Assembly: GCF_036057275.1 (NCBI RefSeq)
Contig: NZ_CP107945.1
Coordinates: forward strand, 4,464,001 to 4,528,000
Source: Streptomyces sp. NBC_00390
GTDB lineage: Bacteria; Actinomycetota; Actinomycetes; Streptomycetales; Streptomycetaceae
Length of the DNA stretch: 64,000 nucleotides
Direction of reading: 5' to 3'
Within the stretch, counting starts at the first letter, position 1. The number at the start of each line of letters is the position of its first letter. This document shows positions 19,596 through 27,029 of this stretch, in pieces. A program made the position numbers and the translations under genes. Under the pieces are notes generated by a model. It ran no database searches, was not told the DNA's origin, and saw nothing but the letters and a program-made list of their open reading frames with translations.

Positions 19596-20618
19596 TCAGC
19601 CGCAGCCGCAGGAGCGGCGGATCACCAGGCCCGAAGGGAACTGCTTGACCCGCTCCCTGCGGGAACCCGCCACCCGCAGGCCGTCGTCCAGCACCAGGTC
19701 CACCGCCGCACGGGCCATGGCCGGCCGGTCCGACGAGATCGTCGTCAGCGGAGGATCGGTCAGGGCCGCCTCCTTGACGTCGTCGAAGCCCGCCACCGCC
19801 AGTTCGCCGGGAACGTCGATCCGCAGCTCGCGCGCCGCCCGCAGCACACCGAACGCCTGGTCGTCCGTGGAGCAGAAGATCGCCGGTGGCCGCTCGGGCC
19901 CCGACAGCAGCTTCAGTGCGACCTGGTAGGCGTCGTACCGGTTGTACGGGGCCTGGAACAGCCGTCCCTCGGTCGAGCGGCCCGACTCCAGCATCGCCCG
20001 GCGCCAGCCCTCGACGTGGTCCGCCACCGGGTCGCCGACCGCCGGGGTGTTGTCGACGCCGCCGAGACAGGCGACGTACTCATGACCGTGCTCCAGCAGA
20101 TGGCGGGTGGCCAGCTGTGCACCGCCGATGTCGTCCGTCACGACCGCGACGTCGTCGATCGCCTCGGGCCGCTCGTGCAGCAGCACCACCCGGGCGTCCC
20201 ACGCCTCGATCTCGGCCGCGGCCCGCTCGCTGGGCCCCTGGCTGACCAGGATCAGCCCGGAGACCCGCATGCCGAGGAAGGCCCGCAGATAGTGGACCTC
20301 GCGTTCGTCGCGGTAGTCGGAATTGCCGACCAGCACCATCTTTCCGCGCTCGGCCGCGGCCTGCTCGACCGCATGGGCCATCTCGGCGAAGAAGGGCTGC
20401 CGGGCGTCCGGCACGATCATGCCTATGAGGTCGGTACGCCGTGACGCCATCGCCTGGGCAACACGGTCCGGCCGGTAGCCCAGCTCCTTGATGGCGGCGA
20501 GTACCCGCTCGCGCGTGGCCGGGGCGACCGGCCTGGGTCCGTTGTTGATGACATAGCTCACGACGGCGGTCGAAGTACCCGCCAGTCGCGCCACGTCGTC
20601 CCGCGTCACCTTGGCCAC
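19596..20618 (-). CDS. LacI-family transcriptional regulator
   Basis: A 340-residue repressor-type regulator. The N-terminal helix-turn-helix is typical (TRDDVARLAGTSTAVVSYV, then the hinge GYRPDRVAQAMASRRT). The rest is a periplasmic-binding-like effector domain with IGMIVPDARQPFF and FDDVKEAALTDPPLTTI. The effector is probably a sugar, but none can be named. It lies 23 bases downstream of glnR on the same strand. No neighbouring sugar transporter gives a target. Confidence 0.92.
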   Translation of the reverse strand: MAKVTRDDVARLAGTSTAVVSYVINNGPRPVAPATRERVLAAIKELGYRPDRVAQAMASRRTDLIGMIVPDARQPFFAEMAHAVEQAAAERGKMVLVGNSDYRDEREVHYLRAFLGMRVSGLILVSQGPSERAAAEIEAWDARVVLLHERPEAIDDVAVVTDDIGGAQLATRHLLEHGHEYVACLGGVDNTPAVGDPVADHVEGWRRAMLESGRSTEGRLFQAPYNRYDAYQVALKLLSGPERPPAIFCSTDDQAFGVLRAARELRIDVPGELAVAGFDDVKEAALTDPPLTTISSDRPAMARAAVDLVLDDGLRVAGSRRERVKQFPSGLVIRRSCGCG

Positions 20619-20641
20619 GCGCGAAGTCTACGCGTGGTGAC

Positions 20642-21421
20642 CTACCTCTGGGCAGGGCGTACGGCTGCTTCCGCCACCTCGAGGTCGTCCTCCGTACGGG
20701 CTATGGCCGCCGCGCCCTTCGCCTTGGCCTCCTCGGCCGCCCGTTCGACCTTCTCCGGCACCACGAAGCGGTAGCCGACGTTGCGCACGGTGCCGATGAG
20801 CGACTCGTGCTCCGGACCGAGCTTGGCGCGCAGCCGCCGTACATGGACGTCGACCGTGCGCGTACCGCCGAAGTAGTCGTAGCCCCAGACCTCCTGCAGC
20901 AGCTGCGCCCGGGTGAAGACCCGGCCGGGGTGCTGCGCGAGGTACTTCAGCAGCTCGAACTCCTTGAAGGTCAGGTCCAGGACCCGGCCCTTGAGCTTGG
21001 CGCTGTAGGTGGCCTCGTCGACCGACAGATCACCGTTGCGGATCTCCATCGGGGAGTCGTCGGAGATGATCGACTGGCGGCCCATCGCCAGCCGCAGCCG
21101 GGCCTCGACCTCGGCCGGGCCCGCGGTGTCGAGCAGTACGTCGTCGATGCCCCAGTCCGCGGTGACGGCCGCGAGGCCGCCCTCGGTGACCACCAGGATC
21201 AGCGGACAGCCGGGTCCGGTGGAGCGCAGCAGCTGGCACAGCGACCGCACCTGCGGCAGATCGCGCCGGCCGTCGACAAGGATGACGTCGGCACCCGGGG
21301 TGTCGACGAGAGCGGGGCCCTCGGCCGGGGCCACCCGCACGTTGTGCAGGAGCAGGCCGAGTGCGGGGAGCACCTCCGTCGAAGGCTGGAGGGCATTGGT
21401 CAGGAGCAGCAGAGAGCTCAT
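20642..21421 (-). CDS. glnR: Global nitrogen response regulator GlnR
   Basis: Orphan OmpR-type regulator that controls ammonium assimilation genes in actinomycetes. The 259-residue protein begins MSSLLLLTNALQPSTEVLP and matches the remembered S. coelicolor GlnR almost throughout. The receiver domain keeps Asp50 (DVILVDGRRD) but lacks a normal acidic pocket, and there is no kinase gene nearby. The winged-helix domain reads through VWGYDYFGGTRTVDVHVRRL. The C-terminal tail is short and variable. The ATG at 21419-21421 has AGGTGGGG upstream; a longer frame to 21601 includes a repetitive Asp/Gln stretch from the leader and is rejected. Confidence 0.96.
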   Translation of the reverse strand: MSSLLLLTNALQPSTEVLPALGLLLHNVRVAPAEGPALVDTPGADVILVDGRRDLPQVRSLCQLLRSTGPGCPLILVVTEGGLAAVTADWGIDDVLLDTAGPAEVEARLRLAMGRQSIISDDSPMEIRNGDLSVDEATYSAKLKGRVLDLTFKEFELLKYLAQHPGRVFTRAQLLQEVWGYDYFGGTRTVDVHVRRLRAKLGPEHESLIGTVRNVGYRFVVPEKVERAAEEAKAKGAAAIARTEDDLEVAEAAVRPAQR

Positions 21422-22149
21422 CGCGCCCCACCTGCCTGGAGCATGCTGGTCGTCCTGGTCGTCCTGGTCGTCCTGCTGTCGTCGTGCACGGATCGCTCGC
21501 CCATAACGTCGGTTCCTCCTCGGTCCCTTCGAGGACGTTCTGCGGCACTGCTTCGTACTGGAGACTCTCGCGCCCTGAGAGCCGTTTCCCGCCACGTTCA
21601 CCCCCCTGTAACAACAGGTGGGAAAACACGAAAGGACCCGGGGGCTGCATTGCCCGGATCCTCTGTCGAGCAGAATAGCCCATATGGCTTCCGCGGCGGG
21701 GGGCCGATTTCACACTGTGGACGTATTCCGGATCACGTCCGGCCCCTGTCACGCAACTCTTCATGCCTGCGTCGGGGCCGTGCTCGAGGCGCACCACAAG
21801 CCCCGCAAGGCCGGTTCCGCCGACGCCGACGCCGTCGTCACCTTCTGTTTCCGTGCATACGGCCGATCGAGTGGCCGGATCCGGCCACCGCGCTCGCGCG
21901 ACGCCGCCGGTGGCCGCCGGCCCGTGGAGGCACTGCCCACGCCGACGGCCGTGGGTGAGGCGGCTCCGTGGCACTCGGCCGCGGCAGGGGGCGTGCGGAA
22001 GCATGGATGGATGCACTCGGCGCGGTGAGCGCCCCCCGTGCGGCGCACTGATCACGCATGACGCCCAGGTGCCTGTGCCCGTGCTTCCCGCTCCCGGCGC
22101 GTAGACCATCATGGAGGGCGGCGCGCACATGAACGAAAGGAGTGCCGCT
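21422..22149. other. Intergenic region between glnR and the ThiS/MoaD-like gene
   Basis: A 728-base gap containing the glnR leader with a three-copy 9-base repeat and the promoters of both neighbours. Open frames on both strands (for example 21684-22028 plus) have mixed codon bias, no ribosome binding site and no family resemblance, so no gene is called. Confidence 0.5.
21446..21472. repeat. Tandem 9-base repeat in the glnR leader
   Basis: Three perfect head-to-tail copies of CTGGTCGTC, 25 bases upstream of the glnR start codon, followed by a degenerate fourth copy. On the transcribed strand this is GACGACCAG repeated. Confidence 0.8.
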
Positions 22150-22404
22150 ATGGCAGCGGGCACGATCCGCTACTGGGCCGCGGCCAAGGCGGCGGCCGGA
22201 GTCGCGGAGGAGCCGTACACCGCAGGGACCCTCGCCGAGGCGCTCGACGCTGTCCGCGAGCGCCACCCGGGCGAGCTTCCGCGTGTACTCCAGCGGTGCT
22301 CGTTCCTGGTCGACGGTGACCCGGTCGGAACCCGTGGCCATGAGACCGTACGGCTGGCCGAGGGCGGCACGGTCGAGGTGCTCCCGCCGTTCGCAGGAGG
22401 GTGA
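22150..22404 (+). CDS. ThiS/MoaD-family small sulfur carrier-like protein
   Basis: An 84-residue ubiquitin-fold protein. It starts MAAGTIRYWAAAKAAAG, typical of MoaD, and ends VEVLPPFAGG, with the C-terminal Gly-Gly that is adenylated and thiocarboxylated in this family. Sulfur carriers of this type serve molybdopterin, thiamine or cysteine pathways; which one cannot be told here. The ATG at 22150 has AAAGGAG eight bases upstream, so it is preferred over the ATG at 22129. The sulfurtransferase cysA lies 2.6 kb downstream, which fits a sulfur-transfer neighbourhood. Confidence 0.87.
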   Translation: MAAGTIRYWAAAKAAAGVAEEPYTAGTLAEALDAVRERHPGELPRVLQRCSFLVDGDPVGTRGHETVRLAEGGTVEVLPPFAGG

Positions 22405-22414
22405 ACCGCACAGC

Positions 22415-23554
22415 ATGAGCAGCGACGAGCAGTATCCGTACGGGCAGCACGATCAGCAGCAGCCCGCGCCGTATCCGTACCAGGATCCGTACCAGGACCC
22501 GTACCAGCAGGGCCAGGGGCATCGCCAGGATGCCCACCAGGCGCCGCAGACCCCGTACCAGGACCCCGCGGCGACGCAGACCTGGCAGGGCGACACCTGG
22601 GACACGCAGTACCAGCCGGTCGTCCAGGCCGCGCACCAGACGGGCGCCCCGGCCGAGACGGCGTACGTGCCGCAGCGCATGGCGTCGCACCCGCTGCCGC
22701 CCGAGGCCCCCGCGGCGTACGAGCCGCAGCAGCAACCACCGGCCCCGGCGGTCGGCCCTGACGGCTACAGCCCGCCCACCACCGGCGGCAACGCACGGAT
22801 CACCGACGCCCAGCGGGCCCGCGCCGAAGGCCGCTCGCCGATCATCGCGCCGGGCATGCAGCCGGCCGGACTGACCGCTGCCCTGGGCCTGCTGCTGGCA
22901 GCCGGTGCCGCCGTCGGCCCGTACGCACTGCTCGTCCCGCTCGTCCTGCTCCAGGCGGTCACCGCGGCCGGCTGGTTCCGGCTGAACGGCATGTGGCCCG
23001 CCCGGCAGGGCATCGCACTCGCCTTCGCGGGCGGTCTCGCGGCCGACGCCGCGCTGCTCGTCGCCGGCAAGGAGCACGCCCCCGCGGCGATCATCGGCGC
23101 GCTCGGTGTCTGGGTGCTGCTCACCCTGGTGCTGCAGTTGCGCAGCCTCGCGGGCGCCGATGAGCGGATGTACGGGCTGATGGCGACCGTCGTGTCGGCG
23201 GCGCTCGCCATCCTCGCGACGGGGCATCTGGCCGCGGCGGGCGAGGCCGTGACCGTCGGCTCGGTCGCCGTTGCCGTGGCCGTGCTCGCCCGTGCGCTGC
23301 CGCTGCCGGGCGCCGGGTCCGTCGCGGTGTCGCTGCTGGCCGCGGCCGGCGGCGGTGTCGCGGCCGGTGCCCTGACCGGTATCGGCGCCGGCGGAGCGCT
23401 GCTCGGGCTCGCGGCCGGGGTGTGCGCGCTGATCGGTCTGCGGGTGGCGAGCTACGACTACCCGTCCCGCTTCGTCCATATGACGGCGGGCGTGGCGCTG
23501 CCGCTGACCGCGGCGGCTCCGGCCGTGTATCTCCTGGGCCGCGCGCTGGTCTGA
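22415..23554 (+). CDS. Multi-pass membrane protein with Gln/Pro/Tyr-rich N-terminus
   Basis: Unknown function, 379 residues. The first 130 residues are low-complexity, rich in Gln, Pro and Tyr, with short repeats of the type YQDPYQDPYQQ. About ten closely packed Ala/Leu/Val/Gly-rich membrane helices follow. Nothing catalytic is visible. The ATG at 22415 lies ten bases after the stop of the sulfur carrier gene; the nearest purine-rich sequence GGAGG is about 14 bases upstream and overlaps the end of that gene, so translation may be coupled. A strong hairpin ends the pair. Confidence 0.78.
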   Translation: MSSDEQYPYGQHDQQQPAPYPYQDPYQDPYQQGQGHRQDAHQAPQTPYQDPAATQTWQGDTWDTQYQPVVQAAHQTGAPAETAYVPQRMASHPLPPEAPAAYEPQQQPPAPAVGPDGYSPPTTGGNARITDAQRARAEGRSPIIAPGMQPAGLTAALGLLLAAGAAVGPYALLVPLVLLQAVTAAGWFRLNGMWPARQGIALAFAGGLAADAALLVAGKEHAPAAIIGALGVWVLLTLVLQLRSLAGADERMYGLMATVVSAALAILATGHLAAAGEAVTVGSVAVAVAVLARALPLPGAGSVAVSLLAAAGGGVAAGALTGIGAGGALLGLAAGVCALIGLRVASYDYPSRFVHMTAGVALPLTAAAPAVYLLGRALV

Positions 23555-23625
23555 ACCACCCCCCGGGGTCCGCTGGTTGGAGCGAATCCCGCGATGCGCA
23601 CGGAACGGATCCCGCAACGTGCACA

Positions 23626-23656
23626 AGCGGCCGCCGAGGAACCATCGGCGGCCGCT
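23626..23656 (+). terminator. Terminator after the membrane protein gene
   Basis: A perfect 12-bp stem (23626-23637 with 23645-23656) with a 7-base loop, followed by TGTTCGTCG. It lies 72 bases after the stop codon. Confidence 0.8.
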
Positions 23657-23754
23657 GTTCGTCGATCACTGAGCAGAAGCAGAAGGCGTCGTCCGGACTG
23701 ATTCAGGCTCTCGGGCCTCCGGGTGCCTCAGACCAGGGTGGGGGACACCAACAG

Positions 23755-24504
23755 ATGCGTGCAGTGCGAATACTGCTGATCGTCGCGGTCGTGCTCGGCG
23801 GGCTCTTCGTCGCCGCGGACCGGCTCGCGGTGAACATGGCCGAATCGGAAGCGGCCGACAAGATCAGGAGCAGCCAGGGGCTGCCTTCCTCGCCTGACGT
23901 CTCCATCAAGGGCTTCCCCTTCCTCACGCAGGTGATGGGCAAGGAATTCGACGAGGTCGACGTCAGCCTTTCCGGAATTACTGCCTCCGCGGGCGGTCAT
24001 TCGGTGAATGTGACCGAGGTCAAGGCCGAGCTGCTCGATGTGCGCATCGACAGCAGCTATTCGTCCGCCACCGCCGGCCGGGCCGACGGCTCCGCCCGGA
24101 TCGCCTACGCCGACCTGACCAAGTCGGCACCGAAGGGTGCCACCGTGAGCTACGCGGGAGCGGAGCGGGCGGCCAAGGGCCAGGTCAAGCTCACGGGCCC
24201 GCTGAGCGAGCTGCTCGAGGGCGCGGGCGTCCCGGTGCCCGGGGCGGTGCAGGCGCTCATCCAGGGCCGCATGGTCTCCACGTACAGCACCGTCAGTCTC
24301 AAGGACGGCGGCACGGTGCAGCTGAAGGCCGAGTCGCTTCCGTCGCTGCCGGTGCCGGGCTTCGACGAGAAGCTGCGCGAGGCCGTCGACTACGACCTGA
24401 AGATCGAGGGGCTGCCGTCGAGCGTCAAGCTCGACAAGGTCGAGGCGACGGAGGACGGACTGCGGTTCACGGGGACGGGCAAGGACGTCTCGCTGGTCGG
24501 CTGA
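23755..24504 (+). CDS. DUF2993 (LmeA-like) membrane-anchored protein
   Basis: A 249-residue protein. Residues 1-22 form an uncleaved or cleaved N-terminal hydrophobic segment (VRILLIVAVVLGGLFVAADRL). The rest is an extracytoplasmic domain of the DUF2993 type, with the characteristic SPDVSIKGFPFLTQVMGKEFDEVDV-like region (positions about 43-67). In mycobacteria LmeA binds phospholipid and supports lipomannan synthesis; whether this homologue has that role in Streptomyces is unknown. The ATG at 23755 follows GGTGGGGGAC. The 5' neighbour ends in a terminator, so it has its own promoter. Confidence 0.85.
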   Translation: MRAVRILLIVAVVLGGLFVAADRLAVNMAESEAADKIRSSQGLPSSPDVSIKGFPFLTQVMGKEFDEVDVSLSGITASAGGHSVNVTEVKAELLDVRIDSSYSSATAGRADGSARIAYADLTKSAPKGATVSYAGAERAAKGQVKLTGPLSELLEGAGVPVPGAVQALIQGRMVSTYSTVSLKDGGTVQLKAESLPSLPVPGFDEKLREAVDYDLKIEGLPSSVKLDKVEATEDGLRFTGTGKDVSLVG

Positions 24505-24510
24505 CGGCCC

Positions 24511-24529
24511 CGGGCCCGTCCGGGGCCCG
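24511..24529 (+). terminator. Short hairpin after the DUF2993 gene
   Basis: CGGGCCC and GGGCCCG arms (24511-24517, 24523-24529) with a 5-base loop, seven bases after the stop. Short, so a terminator role is only likely. Confidence 0.4.
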
Positions 24530-24663
24530 CGAAACAGGCGAAATGACCATCGGCCGCATGGTGAGACGGCAGTGTCCGGTGGGTAGAAGGGGACGAGGCG
24601 CACGCGGCCGCGCAGGCCGCAGCGGCGCGGCCCGCCCCGTTTTCGTATCGCATGGTGGATGAT

Positions 24664-24684
24664 CGTGTCTCACAATACGACACG
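24664..24684 (+). promoter_or_regulatory. Inverted repeat ahead of the cysA leader promoter
   Basis: CGTGTC at 24664-24669 and GACACG at 24679-24684 flank an AT-rich 9-base centre (TCACAATAC). It ends four bases before the -35 box of the leader promoter, a position suited to a regulator. No cognate protein is identified. Confidence 0.45.
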
Positions 24685-24687
24685 CCG

Positions 24688-24717
24688 GTGACATGGCCGC
24701 CGGGTCGTCCCTACGAT
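24688..24717 (+). promoter_or_regulatory. Promoter of the cysA leader (leaderless start)
   Basis: GTGACA at 24688-24693 and TACGAT at 24712-24717 with an 18-base spacer give a good vegetative-type promoter. The next ATG begins at 24725, seven bases after the -10 box, so transcription would start at or within a base of that ATG and the first message would be leaderless. Confidence 0.7.
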
Positions 24718-24724
24718 CGGACCC

Positions 24725-24808
24725 ATGAAGCAGCGACAGGCGGACCTCACGAAGCGGCGGGCAGTAGACCTGTGCCGCGTCGCCGCCATGCTCTGTCGCA
24801 CTGCCTGA
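24725..24808 (+). CDS. Short Cys-containing leader peptide upstream of cysA
   Basis: Twenty-seven codons encoding MKQRQADLTKRRAVDLCRVA followed by AMLCRTA. The DLCR core and a basic N-terminal half match the putative leader peptides annotated before sulfur-assimilation genes in streptomycetes. In mycobacteria comparable leaderless Cys-rich short frames attenuate downstream sulfur operons in response to cysteine supply. Here the ATG sits seven bases from a good -10 box, the two Cys codons (TGC, TGT) come late, and two hairpins follow the stop. The peptide itself is probably non-functional; ribosome stalling at the Cys codons would be the signal. This mechanism is inferred. Confidence 0.75.
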   Translation: MKQRQADLTKRRAVDLCRVAAMLCRTA

Positions 24809-24810
24809 GC

Positions 24811-24850
24811 GGGAGCTCGGCTCCCTCCCTCCACGCCCCGGAAGGGGCGT
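24811..24850 (+). promoter_or_regulatory. Two hairpins between leader peptide and cysA (putative attenuator)
   Basis: The first hairpin (GGGAGC 24811-24816, GCTCCC 24820-24825, TCG loop) starts two bases after the leader stop codon. The second has a 7-bp stem with a GGAA tetraloop (24833-24839 and 24844-24850). A stalled or terminating ribosome on the leader would cover the first, which makes a translation-dependent choice between structures possible. Confidence 0.5.
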
Positions 24851-24975
24851 GTGGGGACGCCCATCCGGCCCTTGCCACTGTCAGGGCCCACCCCCTGTGC
24901 CGGTTCACCGCGCTGTTCGCGTACCCGCACACCCTCGCGCATCACCCGCCGCACACTGCCCCGGAGGAGAAAAGC

Positions 24976-25815
24976 ATGAGCCGCAGCGAAGTCCTGGTAG
25001 ACGCCGACTGGGTCGAGGCCCACATCGACGACCCGAAGGTCGCCATCGTCGAGGTCGACGAGGACACCTCTGCGTACGAGAAGAACCACATCACGAACGC
25101 GATCCGCATCGACTGGACCAAGGACCTCCAGGACCCGGTCCGCCGTGACTTCATCGACCAGGAGGGCTTCGAGAAGCTCCTGTCGGAGAAGGGCATCGCG
25201 AACGACACCACCGTCATCCTCTACGGCGGCAACAACAACTGGTTCGCCTCCTACGCCTTCTGGTACTTCAAGCTGTACGGCCACAGCGATGTCCGTCTCC
25301 TCGACGGCGGGCGCAAGAAGTGGGAGCTCGACTCCCGCGACCTGGTCGCCGAGGTGCCGACCCGTCCGGTCACCGAGTACAAGGCCAAGGCTCAGGATGC
25401 CTCCATCCGCGCCTTCCGCGATGACGTCGTCGCCGCGATCGGCAGCCAGAACCTGGTCGACGTGCGCTCCCCCGACGAGTTCAGCGGCAAGCTGCTCGCC
25501 CCGGCGCACCTGCCGCAGGAGCAGTCGCAGCGCCCCGGACACGTGCCGAGCGCCCGCAACATCCCGTGGTCGAAGAACGCCAACGACGACGGCACCTTCA
25601 AGTCGGACGACGAGCTCCGCGAGCTCTACGCCGACGAGCAGGTCGACCTGGCGAAGGACACCATCGCCTACTGCCGCATCGGTGAGCGCTCCGCGCTGAC
25701 CTGGTTCGTGCTGCACCAGCTGCTCGGTGTCAAGAACGTCAAGAACTACGACGGCTCGTGGACCGAGTACGGCTCCCTCGTCGGCGTGCCGATCGAGCTC
25801 GGCGCGAACAAGTAA
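24976..25815 (+). CDS. cysA: Thiosulfate/3-mercaptopyruvate sulfurtransferase (rhodanese)
   Basis: A 279-residue two-domain rhodanese. The first domain is inactive and the second carries the catalytic Cys at about 233 in the loop AYCRIGERSA, which takes the persulfide. The CRIGERS loop fits the CysA/SseA class. The ATG at 24976 follows GGAGGAGAAAAGC, an excellent ribosome binding site. The longer frame upstream covers the leader region and is not used. The gene forms an operon with sseC (33-base gap) and sits behind the Cys leader peptide, so it is probably controlled by sulfur supply. Confidence 0.95.
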   Translation: MSRSEVLVDADWVEAHIDDPKVAIVEVDEDTSAYEKNHITNAIRIDWTKDLQDPVRRDFIDQEGFEKLLSEKGIANDTTVILYGGNNNWFASYAFWYFKLYGHSDVRLLDGGRKKWELDSRDLVAEVPTRPVTEYKAKAQDASIRAFRDDVVAAIGSQNLVDVRSPDEFSGKLLAPAHLPQEQSQRPGHVPSARNIPWSKNANDDGTFKSDDELRELYADEQVDLAKDTIAYCRIGERSALTWFVLHQLLGVKNVKNYDGSWTEYGSLVGVPIELGANK

Positions 25816-25848
25816 TCCCGGAACCCCGACCCTAAGGACAGAAAAGAT

Positions 25849-26136
25849 ATGTGTGGAGCGCAGGTCGGCGGCCCCGACGCCTCGACGATCAAGCCCGGTG
25901 AGACGACCATCCAGGGCCAGGTGACCCGTGACGGCCAGCCCGTGACCGGTTACGTGCGCCTGCTGGACTCGACCGGCGAGTTCACCGCCGAGGTTCCGAC
26001 CTCGGCGACCGGACAGTTCCGCTTCTACGCGGCCGAGGGCACGTGGACCGTCCGTGCACTCGTGCCGGGCGGCACGGCGGACCGTACGGTCGTCGCGCAG
26101 ACGGGTGGCCTCGCCGAGGTCGCGATCGCCGTCTGA
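25849..26136 (+). CDS. sseC: DUF1416 protein (SseC-like)
   Basis: A 95-residue protein starting MCGAQVGGPDASTIKPGE, followed by a carboxypeptidase-regulatory-like beta-sandwich (QGQVTRDGQPVTGYVRLLD). In mycobacteria the same protein, SseC, is encoded next to the rhodanese CysA, and the two are presumed to act together in sulfur transfer. The Cys at position 2 is conserved in the family and may be functional. AAGGACAGAAAAG-type sequence precedes the ATG. An unusually long terminator follows. Confidence 0.9.
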   Translation: MCGAQVGGPDASTIKPGETTIQGQVTRDGQPVTGYVRLLDSTGEFTAEVPTSATGQFRFYAAEGTWTVRALVPGGTADRTVVAQTGGLAEVAIAV

Positions 26137-26166
26137 CGCCGAGCTTCCTTACAGCTCAAGAACCGG

Positions 26167-26223
26167 CCGCAGGGCCGCACCCCAGGGGGTTGGACGCTTC
26201 CTGAACGGGGTGCGGCCCTGCGG
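26167..26223 (+). terminator. Terminator of the cysA-sseC operon
   Basis: A perfect 17-bp stem (26167-26183 with 26207-26223) with a 23-base loop, beginning 30 bases after the sseC stop. It ends 25 bases before the next start codon. Confidence 0.85.
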
Positions 26224-26248
26224 TCATGTGCGGTCGTACGCTGGTGGT

Positions 26249-26509
26249 ATGTACGCGCGGCGGCGGCGTATCTACCTGTGGATGATGGCGGGGTGCCTGG
26301 TGCTTTTCGTGGGCGCCTGGGCCGTGGTGCGTCTGTGGTCGGTGCCGGTCGCGGTCGGGATGTGCGTGGTCGCGATGGTCATCCCGCCGGTCGCGGCGAT
26401 GATGGCCAACCGGCGCGGGCCGGAGGACCGGTGGTGGGACGATCCGTCGGGCGATCCGCAGTCGGACGAGTGGTGGGACGAGCTCGACGGCAAGAAGCGG
26501 CACCAGTAG
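26249..26509 (+). CDS. DUF3099 small membrane protein
   Basis: An 86-residue protein with an Arg-rich start (MYARRRRIYLW), two membrane helices (about 9-30 and 33-52) and an acidic Trp-rich cytoplasmic tail (RWWDDPSGDPQSDEWWDEL). This is the DUF3099 pattern; function is unknown. A TACGCT at 26237-26242 lies six bases before the ATG, so the message may be leaderless. It converges with the DsrE-like gene. Confidence 0.82.
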   Translation: MYARRRRIYLWMMAGCLVLFVGAWAVVRLWSVPVAVGMCVVAMVIPPVAAMMANRRGPEDRWWDDPSGDPQSDEWWDELDGKKRHQ

Positions 26510-26558
26510 ACCGCCGCGGCAGGACGGCGCCGGTGGACCGGCCCCGAGCGGACCGGCC

Positions 26559-26921
26559 TCAGTAGACCAGGGCCTGCACGTCCTCCGCCATGATCTCGCT
26601 GACGAACACCTGCGCACCGGCGATCCGTACGCCCGTCAGTACGTCCTTCTCCGTGATGTCCCGCCGGGCCGCGCACTGGGTGCACAGGGTGAGCCGGCCG
26701 CCGGCCAGGACGGACTCGAGCAGCTCGGGCAGCGGCGCGGCATGCGGCAGCTCGAACTCGGCCGCACGCCCCGGCAGCGCGAACCACGCGGACTCGCCGG
26801 TCAGCCAGAGGCTGACCTCCACGCCGCTGGCGACGGCGACGGCCGCCACGGTGAAGGCCTGAGAGCAGCGCTCGGGGGCGTCGGCCCCGGCGGTCACCTT
26901 GATCACGAGCTTCTTCGCCAT
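26559..26921 (-). CDS. DsrE/DsrF-like protein
   Basis: A 120-residue cytoplasmic protein of the DsrE superfamily, many members of which carry sulfur on a cysteine. It starts MAKKLVIKVTAGADAPERCS and has a CxxC pair in LTLCTQCAARRDI near residue 82-85, a plausible active site. The ATG at 26919-26921 is used; the long frame upstream to 27959 is antisense to the next gene. Location beside cysA-sseC supports sulfur metabolism. DsrE proteins also occur as peroxiredoxin-like proteins, so the role is not certain. Confidence 0.82.
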   Translation of the reverse strand: MAKKLVIKVTAGADAPERCSQAFTVAAVAVASGVEVSLWLTGESAWFALPGRAAEFELPHAAPLPELLESVLAGGRLTLCTQCAARRDITEKDVLTGVRIAGAQVFVSEIMAEDVQALVY

Positions 26922-27029
26922 ATGCCGAACTGTAATGCGCGGAGCTACAACCCCTGTGACAGCCGGGCTGTCTGTTGAGTGCGCAACTAAACGGAAGCTG
27001 CGCCTCAGGTCTCGTGGGGGGACACCCTT

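Noticed and set aside
21684..22028. Plus-strand frame in the glnR upstream region
   Set aside because: No ribosome binding site, uneven codon bias, no family motif, and competing frames of similar quality exist on both strands.
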